From assembly GCF_026241095.1 (NCBI RefSeq), contig NZ_JAPFGB010000007.1, forward strand, positions 62,001 through 126,000: 64,000 nucleotides of DNA, given 5' to 3'. Within the stretch, counting starts at the first letter, position 1; the number at the start of each line of letters is the position of its first letter. The stretch is from Saccharopolyspora sp. NFXS83 (lineage in GTDB: Bacteria > Actinomycetota > Actinomycetes > Mycobacteriales > Pseudonocardiaceae). The notes under the pieces are model-generated. The model did not search any database. It had not been told where the DNA came from and saw only the letters and a program-made list of their open reading frames with translations. This document shows positions 1 through 8,727 of the stretch, piece after piece. A program made the translations under genes and the position numbers.

Positions 1-791
1 ATCGTCAACGGCTGGGACAGCTGCGGATTCCGCTGCAGGTCCCGCTTGCCGACGCGGGCGTCGTCGTTCTTCAGCGCGTAGACCAACCCGTCCGGCAGGT
101 GGTCTCCCCAGCCGTTGAGCGGGATGTCCAGCTGGAACGCGGACAGGTCGTAGGTGATCTGCCGAGCTCCGGCCGGGCACACCCCCGACGGCGGCGGCGC
201 GGCGGGAGCAGGCGACGTCCGGCCGGGATCACCTGTCGCCGGTAGCGCGCAGAGCGGCACCACCACGAGCACCGACAGCACCCCTGCCACCGAAGCCCGC
301 CGCCACGACCGCTCGCGCCACCACCGGCCGACCGCCACGATCGCCGCCGTCGGCAGGCAGACCACGGCCGCCGACGCCAGCATCACCGGCGCCGCCACCG
401 CCGCCTGGTGCACGACCCCACCCGCATCAGGCAGCGACTGCGCCCTGCCGAGGAGCAGCCCGGACAGCGCCGTCCTGGCCGGGAGCACGACCGACAGCGC
501 CGCGCACATCGCGAGCGCGGTGGCGCACGACCGCTGCACCCACCGGGTCGCCGGCGCGGCGGCGCCCACCGCGACGTCGGCACCCGCCAGTGCCAAGACC
601 ACGGCCGCCATGGCGAACGCGAACGCGAACAGCCCGAATCCCACCGCTTGCACCGGCGCGGGAAATCCGCCGACGCCGATCCACCCGACGCCGCGCGGAT
701 CGGCCAGCGCGACGCCCGCGGTGATCACCGCAGACACGGCGCTCCGGGCCAGCACCGACGACCGGTACCGGCGCTGCATCGTCGTCCGCAC
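1..791 (-). CDS. Membrane-anchored multicopper oxidase, C-terminus beyond the window
   Basis: Only the N-terminal part (about 263 residues) is present; the gene runs off the left edge. The first 180 residues hold about five hydrophobic segments, then a Pro/Ala-rich linker, then a soluble start with the pattern ITYDLSAFQLDIPLNGWGDH, which I recognise from the first cupredoxin domain of actinobacterial multicopper oxidases. The copper-ligand motifs themselves lie outside the window, so activity cannot be judged. The GTG at 791 is chosen because GGGAGGAGG lies 4 bases upstream; an ATG four codons later is the alternative. A lipoprotein gene with Met/His-rich stretches lies 87 bases upstream on the same strand and may be its partner in copper handling (inference). 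Confidence 0.6.
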   Translation of the reverse strand, partial: MRTTMQRRYRSSVLARSAVSAVITAGVALADPRGVGWIGVGGFPAPVQAVGFGLFAFAFAMAAVVLALAGADVAVGAAAPATRWVQRSCATALAMCAALSVVLPARTALSGLLLGRAQSLPDAGGVVHQAAVAAPVMLASAAVVCLPTAAIVAVGRWWRERSWRRASVAGVLSVLVVVPLCALPATGDPGRTSPAPAAPPPSGVCPAGARQITYDLSAFQLDIPLNGWGDHLPDGLVYALKNDDARVGKRDLQRNPQLSQPLT

Positions 792-878
792 GAGGCCTCC
801 TCCCGCTTTCTTCCGTCGAGCTGTCGGATGAATCGCTGTGCGGGCGGGCCCCTCGGACTCCACCGCCGCGCGAACCGC

Positions 879-1424
879 CTAATGACCGCCGTGACCGCGC
901 CCCAACGGCTCGGGTTCTCGCGGCGGGACCGGCTCCTGCTCCATCGGCCGAACCGGCAGGCCGACGGTGATGTCGTCGTCGCCGTCCGGAACGGTCAGCC
1001 GGACGTGCTCGGCGCCGTCCGGGGCGCGGAACCGCAGCCGTTCCTCGACGGTGCCGCCCGGCCGGATCCGCCGCGGCCCGCCGACTCCCGCGACCGCCTC
1101 GGCCGGTCCGACCGCATCGTCGATCCGCAGCTCTACGTCCTCAAAGGACAGTCGCACGGGTGCGCCGGTCGTGTTGCGCAGTTGCAGCACGATCTGAACT
1201 TCGGGGCCGTGTTCCATCGGCATCGGCGCGATCATCTGATCCATCGGCGGTGACGGGATCAACGTGGCCGTGGCGTCCAGCCAACCGGAACCCCACCGCG
1301 CCGGGACGCCGACCGCGGGTTCCGGTGCCGCGACGCCGAATCCCACCGCGCAGGCGGCGAGCAACGGCAACGGCAGCAGGCCGAGCGTCCGCCACCTGCG
1401 ACGGGACCGAGCGGGGAACCGCAT
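879..1424 (-). CDS. Secreted Met/His-rich lipoprotein, function unknown
   Basis: 181 residues from an ATG at 1424, preferred over an upstream ATG at 1460 because GAGG sits just before it. The N-terminus has Arg residues, a hydrophobic stretch and a lipobox LAAC, so it is probably a lipoprotein. The mature part looks like a small all-beta domain (many alternating hydrophobics, PGGTV type turns). Met/His clusters near residues 60-75 (MDQMIAPMPMEHG) and a GRGHGGH tail could bind copper. The neighbouring downstream gene is a multicopper oxidase, which supports a metal-related role, but no family was recognised. Confidence 0.6.
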   Translation of the reverse strand: MRFPARSRRRWRTLGLLPLPLLAACAVGFGVAAPEPAVGVPARWGSGWLDATATLIPSPPMDQMIAPMPMEHGPEVQIVLQLRNTTGAPVRLSFEDVELRIDDAVGPAEAVAGVGGPRRIRPGGTVEERLRFRAPDGAEHVRLTVPDGDDDITVGLPVRPMEQEPVPPREPEPLGRGHGGH

Positions 1425-1715
1425 GTGCACCTCGCATGCGCGGCCGAGCGTGCACCGCATCCAGACGGACCTTCACCAAGGGGAGCACGACGAGATGTAC
1501 CGCTCCGCCCACTGCTGCGCCAACAAGCGCAACCAAGAAGAACCCGAAGGGATCAGTGTTGTCCGGCATTCAGAGCGCGTCTCGTCAACGGGGCGCGAAT
1601 CTCGTGCCATGCGGGGGATCCGGTGAGGTTCTGAGCTGAGTTCCGCTCGCGGGCGAGGAGTTCGTCGCGACCGCTCCCGAGGAATCTCCCCGGAAGAACC
1701 CCGATCAGATCCGGG

Positions 1716-3089
1716 TCAGTCGAGCACCATCAGCCATCCGGCCAGCGCGAGCAACGTGACCAGCAGCACCGGCACGGTGAGCACGATCCCGGTGCGGAAG
1801 TAGCGCCCCCACCCGACGTGCAAGCCCTTGCGGTCGAGCACGTGCAGCCACAGCAAGGTGGCCAGGCTGCCGATCGGCGTGATCTTCGGCCCCAGGTCGG
1901 ACCCGATGACGTTCGCGTACACCATCGCCTCGTGCGCGAGCCCGGTCGCGCCCGCGCCCGCGATGGCCAGCGCGGCGATCAGCACCGTCGGCAGGTTGTT
2001 CATGATCGACGCCAGCACCGCCACCACCACCCCGGTGCCCACGGCGGCGGCGACCGCGCCGTGCTCGCCGAAGTGGCCGAACAGCGTCCCCAACTCCCGC
2101 GTCAGGCCGAAGTTCCGCAAGCCGTAGACGACGAGGTACATGCCGATGCTGAACAGCACGATCTGCCACGGCGCCTCGCGGACGACCTTGCCGACGGCGA
2201 TGCGCCGCCCACCGGAGTCCGGCATCGCGGGGCCGCCACCGGGCACGACGAGCGCGGTCCGCTCGGCGCGGAACAGGAATCCGGGCCACCGAGCCGCCAC
2301 CGCGAGCAGCACCACCGCGCCCGCCCCGATCACCGCGGACAGCGGCACCCCCAGCGGTTCGGCCGCGAAGTACCCGACGAGCAGCATGCCCAGCACCGCC
2401 CAACCGGCGCGGAACGTCGCCCGGTCCCGGATGGCGGACGCGGGCTCTGCGAGCGCGGTCAGGTCGTAGGCCGCCGGGATGTCCCGGCGGAAGTACCAGA
2501 GCAGCACCACCAGGCTCGCCGCCACCGAGACCAGGCCGACCGGCACCATCACCAGCGCGTAGCGGGCGAACCCGATCCCGAAGAAGTCCGCGGACACGAT
2601 GTTGACCAGGTTCGACACCACCAGCGGCAGGCTGCCGGTGTCGGCCACGAACCCCGTGGCCAGGGCGAACCCGAGCGTGGCGGTTGGGGTGAAGCGCAGC
2701 GCCAGCATGATCTGCAGCACGATGGGGGTGAGGATCAGCGCGGCGCCGTCGTTGGCGAACACCGCCGAGATCACCGCGCCGAGCAGCACCACCAGCACGA
2801 ACAGCCGCCGCCCTCGCCCGCCTCCCCAGCGGGCCACGTGCAGCGCCGCCCATTCGAAGAAGCCGGACTCGTCGAGCAGCAGCGAGACCAGCACGATCGC
2901 CACGAAGGCCAGCGTCGCGTTCCACACCAGTCCGACCACAGTGGACACATCGGAGACCCCGACCACGCCGGTCAACAGCGCCACGGCGGCCCCGCCGAGC
3001 GCGCTCCACCCGATCCCCAGACCACCGGGACGCAGGATGACCAGCGCCAAGGTCAACACGAAGATCGCCCCAGCGACCACCGTCATCAC
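1716..3089 (-). CDS. arsB: ArsB-type arsenite/anion carrier
   Basis: Integral membrane protein of about 457 residues with 11-12 hydrophobic segments, of the ArsB/NhaD ion transporter superfamily. Features seen include [16 protein letters not shown] in the first half and the repeated IMNNLPTVL in the second half, the paired Asn-containing hairpins typical of ArsB. ArsB exports arsenite using proton motive force or ArsA. No arsR, arsC or arsA is beside it, so the substrate is not certain. The start is placed at a GTG (3089) or the following ATG (3086): a GGAGGGG ribosome site lies inside the longer reading from 3110 and would be used for the shorter one. The divergent neighbour is an MHS transporter. 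Confidence 0.8.
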   Translation of the reverse strand: MMTVVAGAIFVLTLALVILRPGGLGIGWSALGGAAVALLTGVVGVSDVSTVVGLVWNATLAFVAIVLVSLLLDESGFFEWAALHVARWGGGRGRRLFVLVVLLGAVISAVFANDGAALILTPIVLQIMLALRFTPTATLGFALATGFVADTGSLPLVVSNLVNIVSADFFGIGFARYALVMVPVGLVSVAASLVVLLWYFRRDIPAAYDLTALAEPASAIRDRATFRAGWAVLGMLLVGYFAAEPLGVPLSAVIGAGAVVLLAVAARWPGFLFRAERTALVVPGGGPAMPDSGGRRIAVGKVVREAPWQIVLFSIGMYLVVYGLRNFGLTRELGTLFGHFGEHGAVAAAVGTGVVVAVLASIMNNLPTVLIAALAIAGAGATGLAHEAMVYANVIGSDLGPKITPIGSLATLLWLHVLDRKGLHVGWGRYFRTGIVLTVPVLLVTLLALAGWLMVLD

Positions 3090-3290
3090 GAGCTCGCACC
3101 CCTCCGCCATGCGCGGTGGAACCCTCGCCGCCGCCCCGGGAGACTAGGCCATCCCCCGCCCGCGAGGACGACCTGCCGTGGCCGAGGCCACGTCCATTTC
3201 ATGGGAATCGGTTCCCGCTGGATGGGCGACGAGCGTTACCCTACGTGTGCTCATTTTGGTCTGAACGTGTGAACAGGGAGGTTCCGGACC

Positions 3291-4607
3291 ATGGCGGTCG
3301 GCCACGTTCCCGATGCCGTCGCGGATGACGCCGCGCCGCGCAACTCCACTCGCCAAGTCGTGGTGGCCAGCCTGGTGGGGACCTCCATCGAGTTCTACGA
3401 CTTCTACGTCTACGCCACCGCGGCCGTGCTGGTGTTCCCGAAGCTGTTCTTCCCCGCCGGAGACCCCGCCGCGGCCACCTTGCAGTCGCTGGCCACGTTC
3501 GCCATCGCCTTCATCGCGCGGCCCGTCGGCTCCGCGCTGTTCGGGCACTTCGGCGACCGCATCGGCCGCAAGTCGACCCTGGTGGCGTCGCTGCTGACGA
3601 TGGGGATCTCGACGGTGCTCATCGGGCTGCTGCCCGGTTACGCGTCGATCGGCGTGGCCGCCCCGCTGCTGCTGGCGCTGTGCCGGTTCGGGCAGGGCCT
3701 CGGCCTCGGCGGCGAATGGGGCGGCGCGGCCCTGCTGGCCACCGAGAACGCGCCCAGCGGCAAGCGCGCCACCTTCGGCACCTTCCCGCAGCTCGGCGCC
3801 CCCATCGGCTTCTTCGTGGCGAACGGCCTGTTCCTGCTGCTGTCCGAGACGATGGACGACGCGACCTTCCTGGCCTGGGGCTGGCGGGTGCCGTTCCTGG
3901 TCTCCGCGGTCCTGGTCATCGTCGGCCTGTGGGTCCGGCTGAGCCTGCACGAGACACCCGCGTTCGCGAAGGTCGTCGAGTCCGGCGCACGCGCCAAGGT
4001 CCCCTTCGTGCAGGTCTTCCGCACCGGCCTCAAGGGCCTCGTGCTGGGCACGTTCATCATGCTCGCGACGTACGTGCTGTTCTACCTGATGACCGTGTTC
4101 ACCCTGTCCTACGGCACCGCCGAGTCCGGACTGGGCTACAGCCGCTCCGAGTTCCTGGTGTTCCTGCTCATCGGAGTCGTGTTCTTCGGCCTGACCGTGC
4201 CCATCGCCGGTGTGCTGGCCGACCGCTTCGGCCGCCGCTCCACGCTGCTCGTGATCACCTCGGCGATCATCGTGTTCGGGCTGCTGATGGGGCCGTGGTT
4301 CGGGAGCGGTTCGCTGCCCGCGGTGCTCAGCTTCCTCATCGTCGGTCTCGCCCTGATGGGCTTGACGTTCGGCCCGATGGGCGCGGTGCTGCCGGAGCTG
4401 TTCCCCACCGCGGTGCGCTACACCGGAGCATCGGTGTCCTACAACCTGGCGAGCCTGCTCGGCGCCTCCGTCGCGCCCTACATCGCGACCTGGCTGGCGG
4501 GCAGCCACGGCGTCGGCTGGGTCGGCGTCTACCTAGCCGCGATGGGCGCGCTGACGCTGATCGCACTGCTGATCAGCCGCGAGACGAAGGACTCCGCGCT
4601 GGACTGA
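3291..4607 (+). CDS. MHS-family MFS transporter (ProP/ShiA-like)
   Basis: 438 residues, 12 predicted membrane segments, cytoplasmic-membrane symporter. The metabolite:H+ symporter subfamily is shown by GTSIEFYDFYVYATAAVLVF in segment 1, GHFGDRIGRKSTL in the loop 2-3, the RFGQGLGLGGEWGGA motif of segment 5 and the central loop beginning LSLHETPAF. Known members take up organic acids or zwitterions such as shikimate, citrate, proline and betaine; the substrate cannot be assigned here. Start ATG is preceded by a GGGAGG site. It is a single transcription unit divergent from the arsB-like gene. Confidence 0.85.
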   Translation: MAVGHVPDAVADDAAPRNSTRQVVVASLVGTSIEFYDFYVYATAAVLVFPKLFFPAGDPAAATLQSLATFAIAFIARPVGSALFGHFGDRIGRKSTLVASLLTMGISTVLIGLLPGYASIGVAAPLLLALCRFGQGLGLGGEWGGAALLATENAPSGKRATFGTFPQLGAPIGFFVANGLFLLLSETMDDATFLAWGWRVPFLVSAVLVIVGLWVRLSLHETPAFAKVVESGARAKVPFVQVFRTGLKGLVLGTFIMLATYVLFYLMTVFTLSYGTAESGLGYSRSEFLVFLLIGVVFFGLTVPIAGVLADRFGRRSTLLVITSAIIVFGLLMGPWFGSGSLPAVLSFLIVGLALMGLTFGPMGAVLPELFPTAVRYTGASVSYNLASLLGASVAPYIATWLAGSHGVGWVGVYLAAMGALTLIALLISRETKDSALD

Positions 4608-4803
4608 ACGCGCCGTCGCCGGTTCCGGAGGGAGCCGGCCACGCTCGTCCTCCAAGGCCGGAATCACGTGGCACGGCGGCGAAGTCTCGTCCTTTCGGCC
4701 GCCCGCCACCGACCTCGAGTCCGATGCGCACGTCCCGCCCGCGCCCTAACGTGAGCTCATCGCCGACGGACGGCGGCACGAGCACTTCGAGGTGAGCGAA
4801 TTG

Positions 4804-5253
4804 ATGCACGCGGACGTGGAAGCGGTCACCTGGACCCTGGAGCACGGCGGCACCCGCCCGTCCGACTCCGACCGGGCGCAGGGCCAACGCCTCCTCGACG
4901 AGCACGTGGCGATGGGCCGCCTCACCTCGGAGGAATTCGGGGACCGCGCCGCGCAGGTGCAGCACGCCCGCACCAAGTCCGAACTGCTCGCGGCGTTCCA
5001 GGGCCTGCCGCGATCGCACCCCCGGTTCGACGAGCAGGTGCAGCCGCGGCGCTTCGCGATCCCGGAGCCGACCGCGGACGTCCCCCACCTGCGCTACGCC
5101 GTCACCGCGATCGTCTCGTCGTGCGCCGTCGCGGGCGCGATCGGCACGCTGCTGCTCGCCCTCCAGGAGCCGGCCGTCCTGTTCGCCGCGGCCGGGGTGC
5201 TGCTGACGGTGTACTTCGCACTGGTCATCCTCGGCCACCGCACCGAAAGCTGA
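4804..5253 (+). CDS. DUF1707 (SHOCT-like) membrane protein
   Basis: 149 residues from an ATG with GAGG 11 bases upstream; a GTG at 4792 overlaps that site and is less likely. Residues 15-70 match the DUF1707 domain: RPSDSDRAQGQRLLDEHVAMG, then RLTSEEFGDR and the ARTKSELLAAFQGLP end. The C-terminal third has two hydrophobic segments separated by a short turn. DUF1707 proteins are common in actinomycetes, their N-terminal domain being a small helical interaction module; the function is unknown. The stop lies 3 bases from the stop of the convergent Nudix gene. Confidence 0.8.
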   Translation: MHADVEAVTWTLEHGGTRPSDSDRAQGQRLLDEHVAMGRLTSEEFGDRAAQVQHARTKSELLAAFQGLPRSHPRFDEQVQPRRFAIPEPTADVPHLRYAVTAIVSSCAVAGAIGTLLLALQEPAVLFAAAGVLLTVYFALVILGHRTES

Positions 5254-5256
5254 CCC

Positions 5257-5724
5257 TCACCCCAAGCCCAGTCCGCCCAGCAGCCGGGAGAGGAATTCCG
5301 CCTGCGCGGCAACGATTTTCCCACGAGCCGTCACCGGATCGAACCACTCGGCCCGGTCCACCTCGGGGAAGCTCTGCGTGCGCCCGGACCGCGGCGGCCA
5401 AGCCAGCTCCACGAGGTTGCTGCGCAACGAACTCACCTCGAACTCGCCCGGCACCGCCCACGCCGTGACCACCTTGCCGCTCTTCTGCCGCACCTCGCCC
5501 AGGTCGATCGTCGAGTCCGCGGCGAGCCGCATCCCCGTCTCCTCCTCGAACTCGCGCAACGCGGCGGACAGCGGCGCCTCGTCCTCGGCGTACTCGCCCT
5601 TCGGGATCGACCAGGCGCCGAGGTCCTTGTTCTTCCAGAACGGGCCGCCCGGATGCACCAGCAGCACCTCCGGAACGCCCTCGCGCATCCGGTACAGCAG
5701 GATCCCCGCGCTGCGCTTCGCCAT
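5257..5724 (-). CDS. Nudix hydrolase
   Basis: 155 residues. The Nudix box GX5EX7REXXEEXG is fully present at about residues 41-63 (G-EYAED-E ... REFEEETG), so the Mg2+-dependent pyrophosphohydrolase site is intact. The start MAKRSAGILLYR at 5724 is typical for small Nudix proteins of the NTP-pyrophosphohydrolase group; longer upstream readings enter non-family sequence overlapping the divergent gene. Substrate unknown; possible roles are cleaning of oxidised nucleotides or hydrolysis of nucleotide-linked metabolites. It is divergent from the polymerase IV gene 55 bases away, so the two may share a damage-related promoter (inference). Confidence 0.88.
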   Translation of the reverse strand: MAKRSAGILLYRMREGVPEVLLVHPGGPFWKNKDLGAWSIPKGEYAEDEAPLSAALREFEEETGMRLAADSTIDLGEVRQKSGKVVTAWAVPGEFEVSSLRSNLVELAWPPRSGRTQSFPEVDRAEWFDPVTARGKIVAAQAEFLSRLLGGLGLG

Positions 5725-5779
5725 CCGCCGACCGTACCGCCGAGCTGCCGCGACACCGCGCACCAGGCAAGCTGAGGAC

Positions 5780-6847
5780 GTGGAGCAGGTGGTGCTGCAC
5801 GTGGACCTCGACCAGTTCATCGTCGCCGTGGAATTGCTGCGACGCCCCGAACTGCGCGGCGAACCCGTGCTCGTCGGAGGCACCGGAGACCCCACCCGCC
5901 GGGGCGTCGTCGCCGGAGCCTCCTACGAGGCCCGCGAATCCGGCGTGCACTCCGGAACCCCGTTGCGCACCGCCGCGAAGCGCTGCCCCCGAGCGGTGTT
6001 CCTCCCCCTCGACAAGGACGCGTACCTGGCGGCGTCGGCGACCTTCGTCTCCGCCCTGCGCGACCGCTCCGAGGTGGTGGAGGAAGCAGGCTGGGACGAG
6101 GCGTACCTCCTGCTGGACACCGACGACGCCACCCGATCCGCCACCGAACTCCGCGTCCACGTGCACGCCCGGACCGGACTCGCCTGCTCCGTGGGAATCG
6201 GCGACAACAAGCTCCGCGCCAAAACGGCCTCCGGCTTCGCGAAACCCACCGCCGGCTTCACCGACACCGGGATCTTCCGCCTGGACAGGCGCAACTGGCC
6301 GCACATCATGAACGAACGCCCACCCGAAGCCCTGCGAGGCGTGGGCCGCCGCACCGCGACCCGCCTGGCCGAACACGACCTCCACACGGTCGGCGACCTC
6401 GCCGCCACCGACCGCTTCGCCCTGGCCGAGCACTTCGGCCCCCGCACCGGCCCGTGGCTCGTGGCCCTGGCCCGCGGCTACGACCCCACCCCCGTGCAGC
6501 CCGAGCCGTACCGCCCGCGCTCCTACGGCCGCGAGATCACCTTCCAAACCGACGTCACCGATCCCGAGCCCCTGCGCACCGAACTCACCCGCCTCGCCCA
6601 CCTGATCGCCGAAGACCTGGCCGCGCACGACCTCCTCGCAGGCCGGGTCGTCGTCAAACTCCGCAACTCCCACTTCCGCACCCACTCGCACGGCGTCCGC
6701 CTCACCACACCCACCCGCGAGCCGACCGCCCTCGCCGCCGCCTCCCACAAGGCCCTCACCGCCTTCGCCCTCACCCGCCCCGTACGCCTCATCGGCACCC
6801 GCGCCGAACTCCTGACCAGCACGAACACCGAAACTGAGGGGCGATGA
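5780..6847 (+). CDS. dinB: DNA polymerase IV-like Y-family polymerase
   Basis: 355 residues. Y-family polymerase marks in order: HVDLDQFIVAVE with the first catalytic Asp (residues 7-18), the conserved YEARESGVHSG region, DEAYLLLD containing the second acidic site (about residue 110), SVGIGDNKLRAKTAS, the helix-hairpin-helix part around LRGVGRRTATRL, and the little-finger domain starting RPRSYGREITF. In the first motif the usual DMDAFFA/YASVE reads DLDQFIVAVE, seen in the actinobacterial DinB2/DinB3-type subset rather than canonical DinB. Known role is translesion synthesis and stationary-phase mutagenesis. Start GTG at 5780; the ribosome site is weak. Confidence 0.87.
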   Translation: MEQVVLHVDLDQFIVAVELLRRPELRGEPVLVGGTGDPTRRGVVAGASYEARESGVHSGTPLRTAAKRCPRAVFLPLDKDAYLAASATFVSALRDRSEVVEEAGWDEAYLLLDTDDATRSATELRVHVHARTGLACSVGIGDNKLRAKTASGFAKPTAGFTDTGIFRLDRRNWPHIMNERPPEALRGVGRRTATRLAEHDLHTVGDLAATDRFALAEHFGPRTGPWLVALARGYDPTPVQPEPYRPRSYGREITFQTDVTDPEPLRTELTRLAHLIAEDLAAHDLLAGRVVVKLRNSHFRTHSHGVRLTTPTREPTALAAASHKALTAFALTRPVRLIGTRAELLTSTNTETEGR

Positions 6848-6904
6848 AGATCCTCTGCGAACAGTGCGCTAAGCTTTCCGCACACCGCAAACAACGGGTG
6901 TGGC

Positions 6905-6981
<77 letters not shown>

Positions 6982-6983
6982 TC

Positions 6984-7026
6984 GAGAGGGTCTTCGCAGG
7001 TCAGACACTGCGAAGACCCTCTTTTT
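6984..7026 (+). terminator. Rho-independent terminator of tRNA-Pro
   Basis: A 14-15 bp stem GAGGGTCTTCGCAG/CTGCGAAGACCCTC closed by a short loop and followed by TTTTT. A decayed version of the same hairpin follows the third tRNA copy at about 53812-53852. Confidence 0.9.
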
Positions 7027-7300
7027 ATGATCTTGGCGAGTGCCCCGAGGCCGTGCACGCCGCTCGCCGACCCCTTTACCTCAGGTCAAGCAGCCAACCA
7101 CCCACTGGCGCCCAAGAACGCCCCCTGGCCCTGAAAAGGCAAAACTTCTCATAGCGCTCCCTCGAAGGGTGCGGCGAATCGACGTTTAGCCACCTTGACC
7201 AGCCCTGCCGAGCGAGATCCAGCCGGCCTCGAACGAAACCGACACGCACTACTCCCCTGGTCGATACGATCCGATATCGATCGAATTCGGGAGGACGCCG

Positions 7301-7768
7301 ATGAAACGTGAGCGTGCAACGGAGATGCTCGAAGAACTCATCCAGCGCGCCTCCGGGCACGACTGGCCGGTAGAAACGGTCCAAGCGATGTGGGTCTTCG
7401 GCTCATATTCCCGAGGAGCCGTCGAACCAGGTGACGTCGATGTCGCTATCGACCTCGACCGCAGCAACGACCGCTGGCGCTCTCACTTCGTCAACAGCAT
7501 GATGCACGGACGGTCCCCCTTCGGAGTCCTTCGGAAAGCACTGCGCGGACGGCGCCGCGGCTACGAGTTCGTGTTCGAACGCGAGCACGGATACGACGAC
7601 GTGCCCATGACCCTGCTGTGGAAACGCGGCGAATCCCTCGCCACAGCGAGGAAGCGACTTCAAGCCATTCCCATCGACCCACAGCAGGACGAGCTCCCCG
7701 AGACGCGATGCGCCCCTGCTTCGAAGGACTCGAACACCGAATACCCCGCGCACTCCGGGAAGAACTAG
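7301..7768 (+). CDS. Nucleotidyltransferase-fold protein, N-terminal part (frameshifted gene)
   Basis: 155 residues with the polymerase-beta-like nucleotidyltransferase motif GSYSRG...DVDVAID at residues 33-52, so the catalytic GS and two Asp are present. The ribosome site GGGAGG lies before the ATG. After LQAIPIDP (about 7679) the reading leaves the expected sequence; the next frame continues with TAGRAPRDA and leads into the C-terminal piece at 7708-8178. I therefore think this is one about 290-residue gene split by loss of one base near 7679-7681. Relatives resemble MNT-type or AbiEii-like enzymes, but the role is unknown. It opens island A. Confidence 0.7.
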   Translation: MKRERATEMLEELIQRASGHDWPVETVQAMWVFGSYSRGAVEPGDVDVAIDLDRSNDRWRSHFVNSMMHGRSPFGVLRKALRGRRRGYEFVFEREHGYDDVPMTLLWKRGESLATARKRLQAIPIDPQQDELPETRCAPASKDSNTEYPAHSGKN

Positions 7769-8178
7769 GCGAACTGATCGACGACGACGCCGTCACGGTC
7801 GACCAGATCACCCTTGAAGACTCCAAGATCAATGACCTGTGGGTGCGCGAACAGATCGACCACCGCTGGAACCAGGACAGTCCCCTCCGCAGAGCGGCAC
7901 ACGCTGCCCTGGCCCATCTCGAAGCCCACGGCATCGATCCACACGCCGTCCACCTGCACGGCAAAGACGTGCACGACAGCCGAACCCCGCACTTCGTCGG
8001 CTTTCAACTCAGGTATCTGAGTGGGGCGCTGAACTGCTTCGTCGAACACGACGGAGTCCAATGGCTCGAAGTCCTGCATCCGACACGTCGCGGCCCGCTA
8101 CACGCGCTCATCCTGCGCCCCGGCAGGCAAGAGAAACTCACTCGCCGCCCGACGGATGCCGGCAGGTTCTTCCACTGA
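7708..8178 (+). CDS. C-terminal part of the same nucleotidyltransferase gene, or coupled partner
   Basis: Read alone it starts at ATG 7708 inside the upstream gene and gives 156 residues: MRPCFEGLEHRIPR near the start, then SPLRRAAHAALAHLEAHG, VHLHGKDVHD and a final domain with CFVEHDGVQWLEVLHP. No Shine-Dalgarno site precedes the ATG, and its frame is open back to 7618, which favours the frameshift explanation over a separate start. No catalytic motif seen. The last 80 bases overlap the tail of the convergent YbaB-like gene, an unusually long overlap that may also reflect decay. Confidence 0.55.
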   Translation: MRPCFEGLEHRIPRALREELGELIDDDAVTVDQITLEDSKINDLWVREQIDHRWNQDSPLRRAAHAALAHLEAHGIDPHAVHLHGKDVHDSRTPHFVGFQLRYLSGALNCFVEHDGVQWLEVLHPTRRGPLHALILRPGRQEKLTRRPTDAGRFFH

Positions 8179-8559
8179 CTTGAAAGCTTCAAGCGACCTC
8201 GCCCCGCGCACAGGCGTGCCGTATACGGGGCGCAGAGGGATGCAGGTGGAACGACCGGCAGCCTCGCGCAACACACTTGTGATCGTGTGACCGAGGCGTT
8301 CCGGAGTGGTGCGTTCAAATGCCTTCGTGGACAGCGTCAACTCTTGCCCCGTGGCCACCGTGTCCACAGTGGCCGTGACTATCCCGTCTCGCGAGGTCAC
8401 CTCCGTCGTCCGCTGCGTAGCTTCGGCCCGCTTCTCACCCAACTGCGCCGTCCGACGCCGCAGATCAGACAACATCGAGTCGATCTGACTCCGAAGTCCC
8501 GCGTTGCGCGCTTCGAGCTCTTCCCGCCGGGCATCTGCTTCGGACGTTCCTGAACCCAC
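8098..8559 (-). CDS. YbaB/EbfC-like nucleoid protein
   Basis: 153 residues from GTG 8559. An N-terminal coiled coil (residues 7-50, many Glu/Arg/Leu) is followed by VTSRDGIVTATVDTVATG, the strand-turn-strand core of YbaB/EbfC DNA-binding proteins, then a helix ending TSVLREAA. Family members bind DNA as dimers and, in actinomycetes, often occur beside secretion or defence loci. The C-terminal 40 residues are not typical, and the gene overlaps the convergent neighbour by 80 bases, so the true end may have been lost. Confidence 0.6.
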   Translation of the reverse strand: MGSGTSEADARREELEARNAGLRSQIDSMLSDLRRRTAQLGEKRAEATQRTTEVTSRDGIVTATVDTVATGQELTLSTKAFERTTPERLGHTITSVLREAAGRSTCIPLRPVYGTPVRGARSLEAFKSVEEPAGIRRAASEFLLPAGAQDERV

Positions 8560-8727
8560 TGCTGGCTACCCTCGACCGGGCGACAAGTTATCAACGGAGC
8601 ACACGACGCAGGCCAGATTTAGCAAGATCGAACCGCCCAGTGACTGAGCTCATGCCACCGTGTCCGAGCTCGCCGCCACGATCCAACTACCGGCTCGCGA
8701 CGAGTCGTCCGCTCCCGGGGAGACCCA

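Noticed and set aside
1141-1569. Minus-strand reading starting with a membrane-like stretch (PFGFFLVALVGAAVGGAV)
   Set aside because: No ribosome site, runs out of frame through the lipoprotein gene and has no family; its start may be a small membrane protein but this cannot be supported.
7076-7384. Minus-strand reading upstream of the nucleotidyltransferase gene
   Set aside because: Overlaps the start of that gene and its promoter; no motif or ribosome site.
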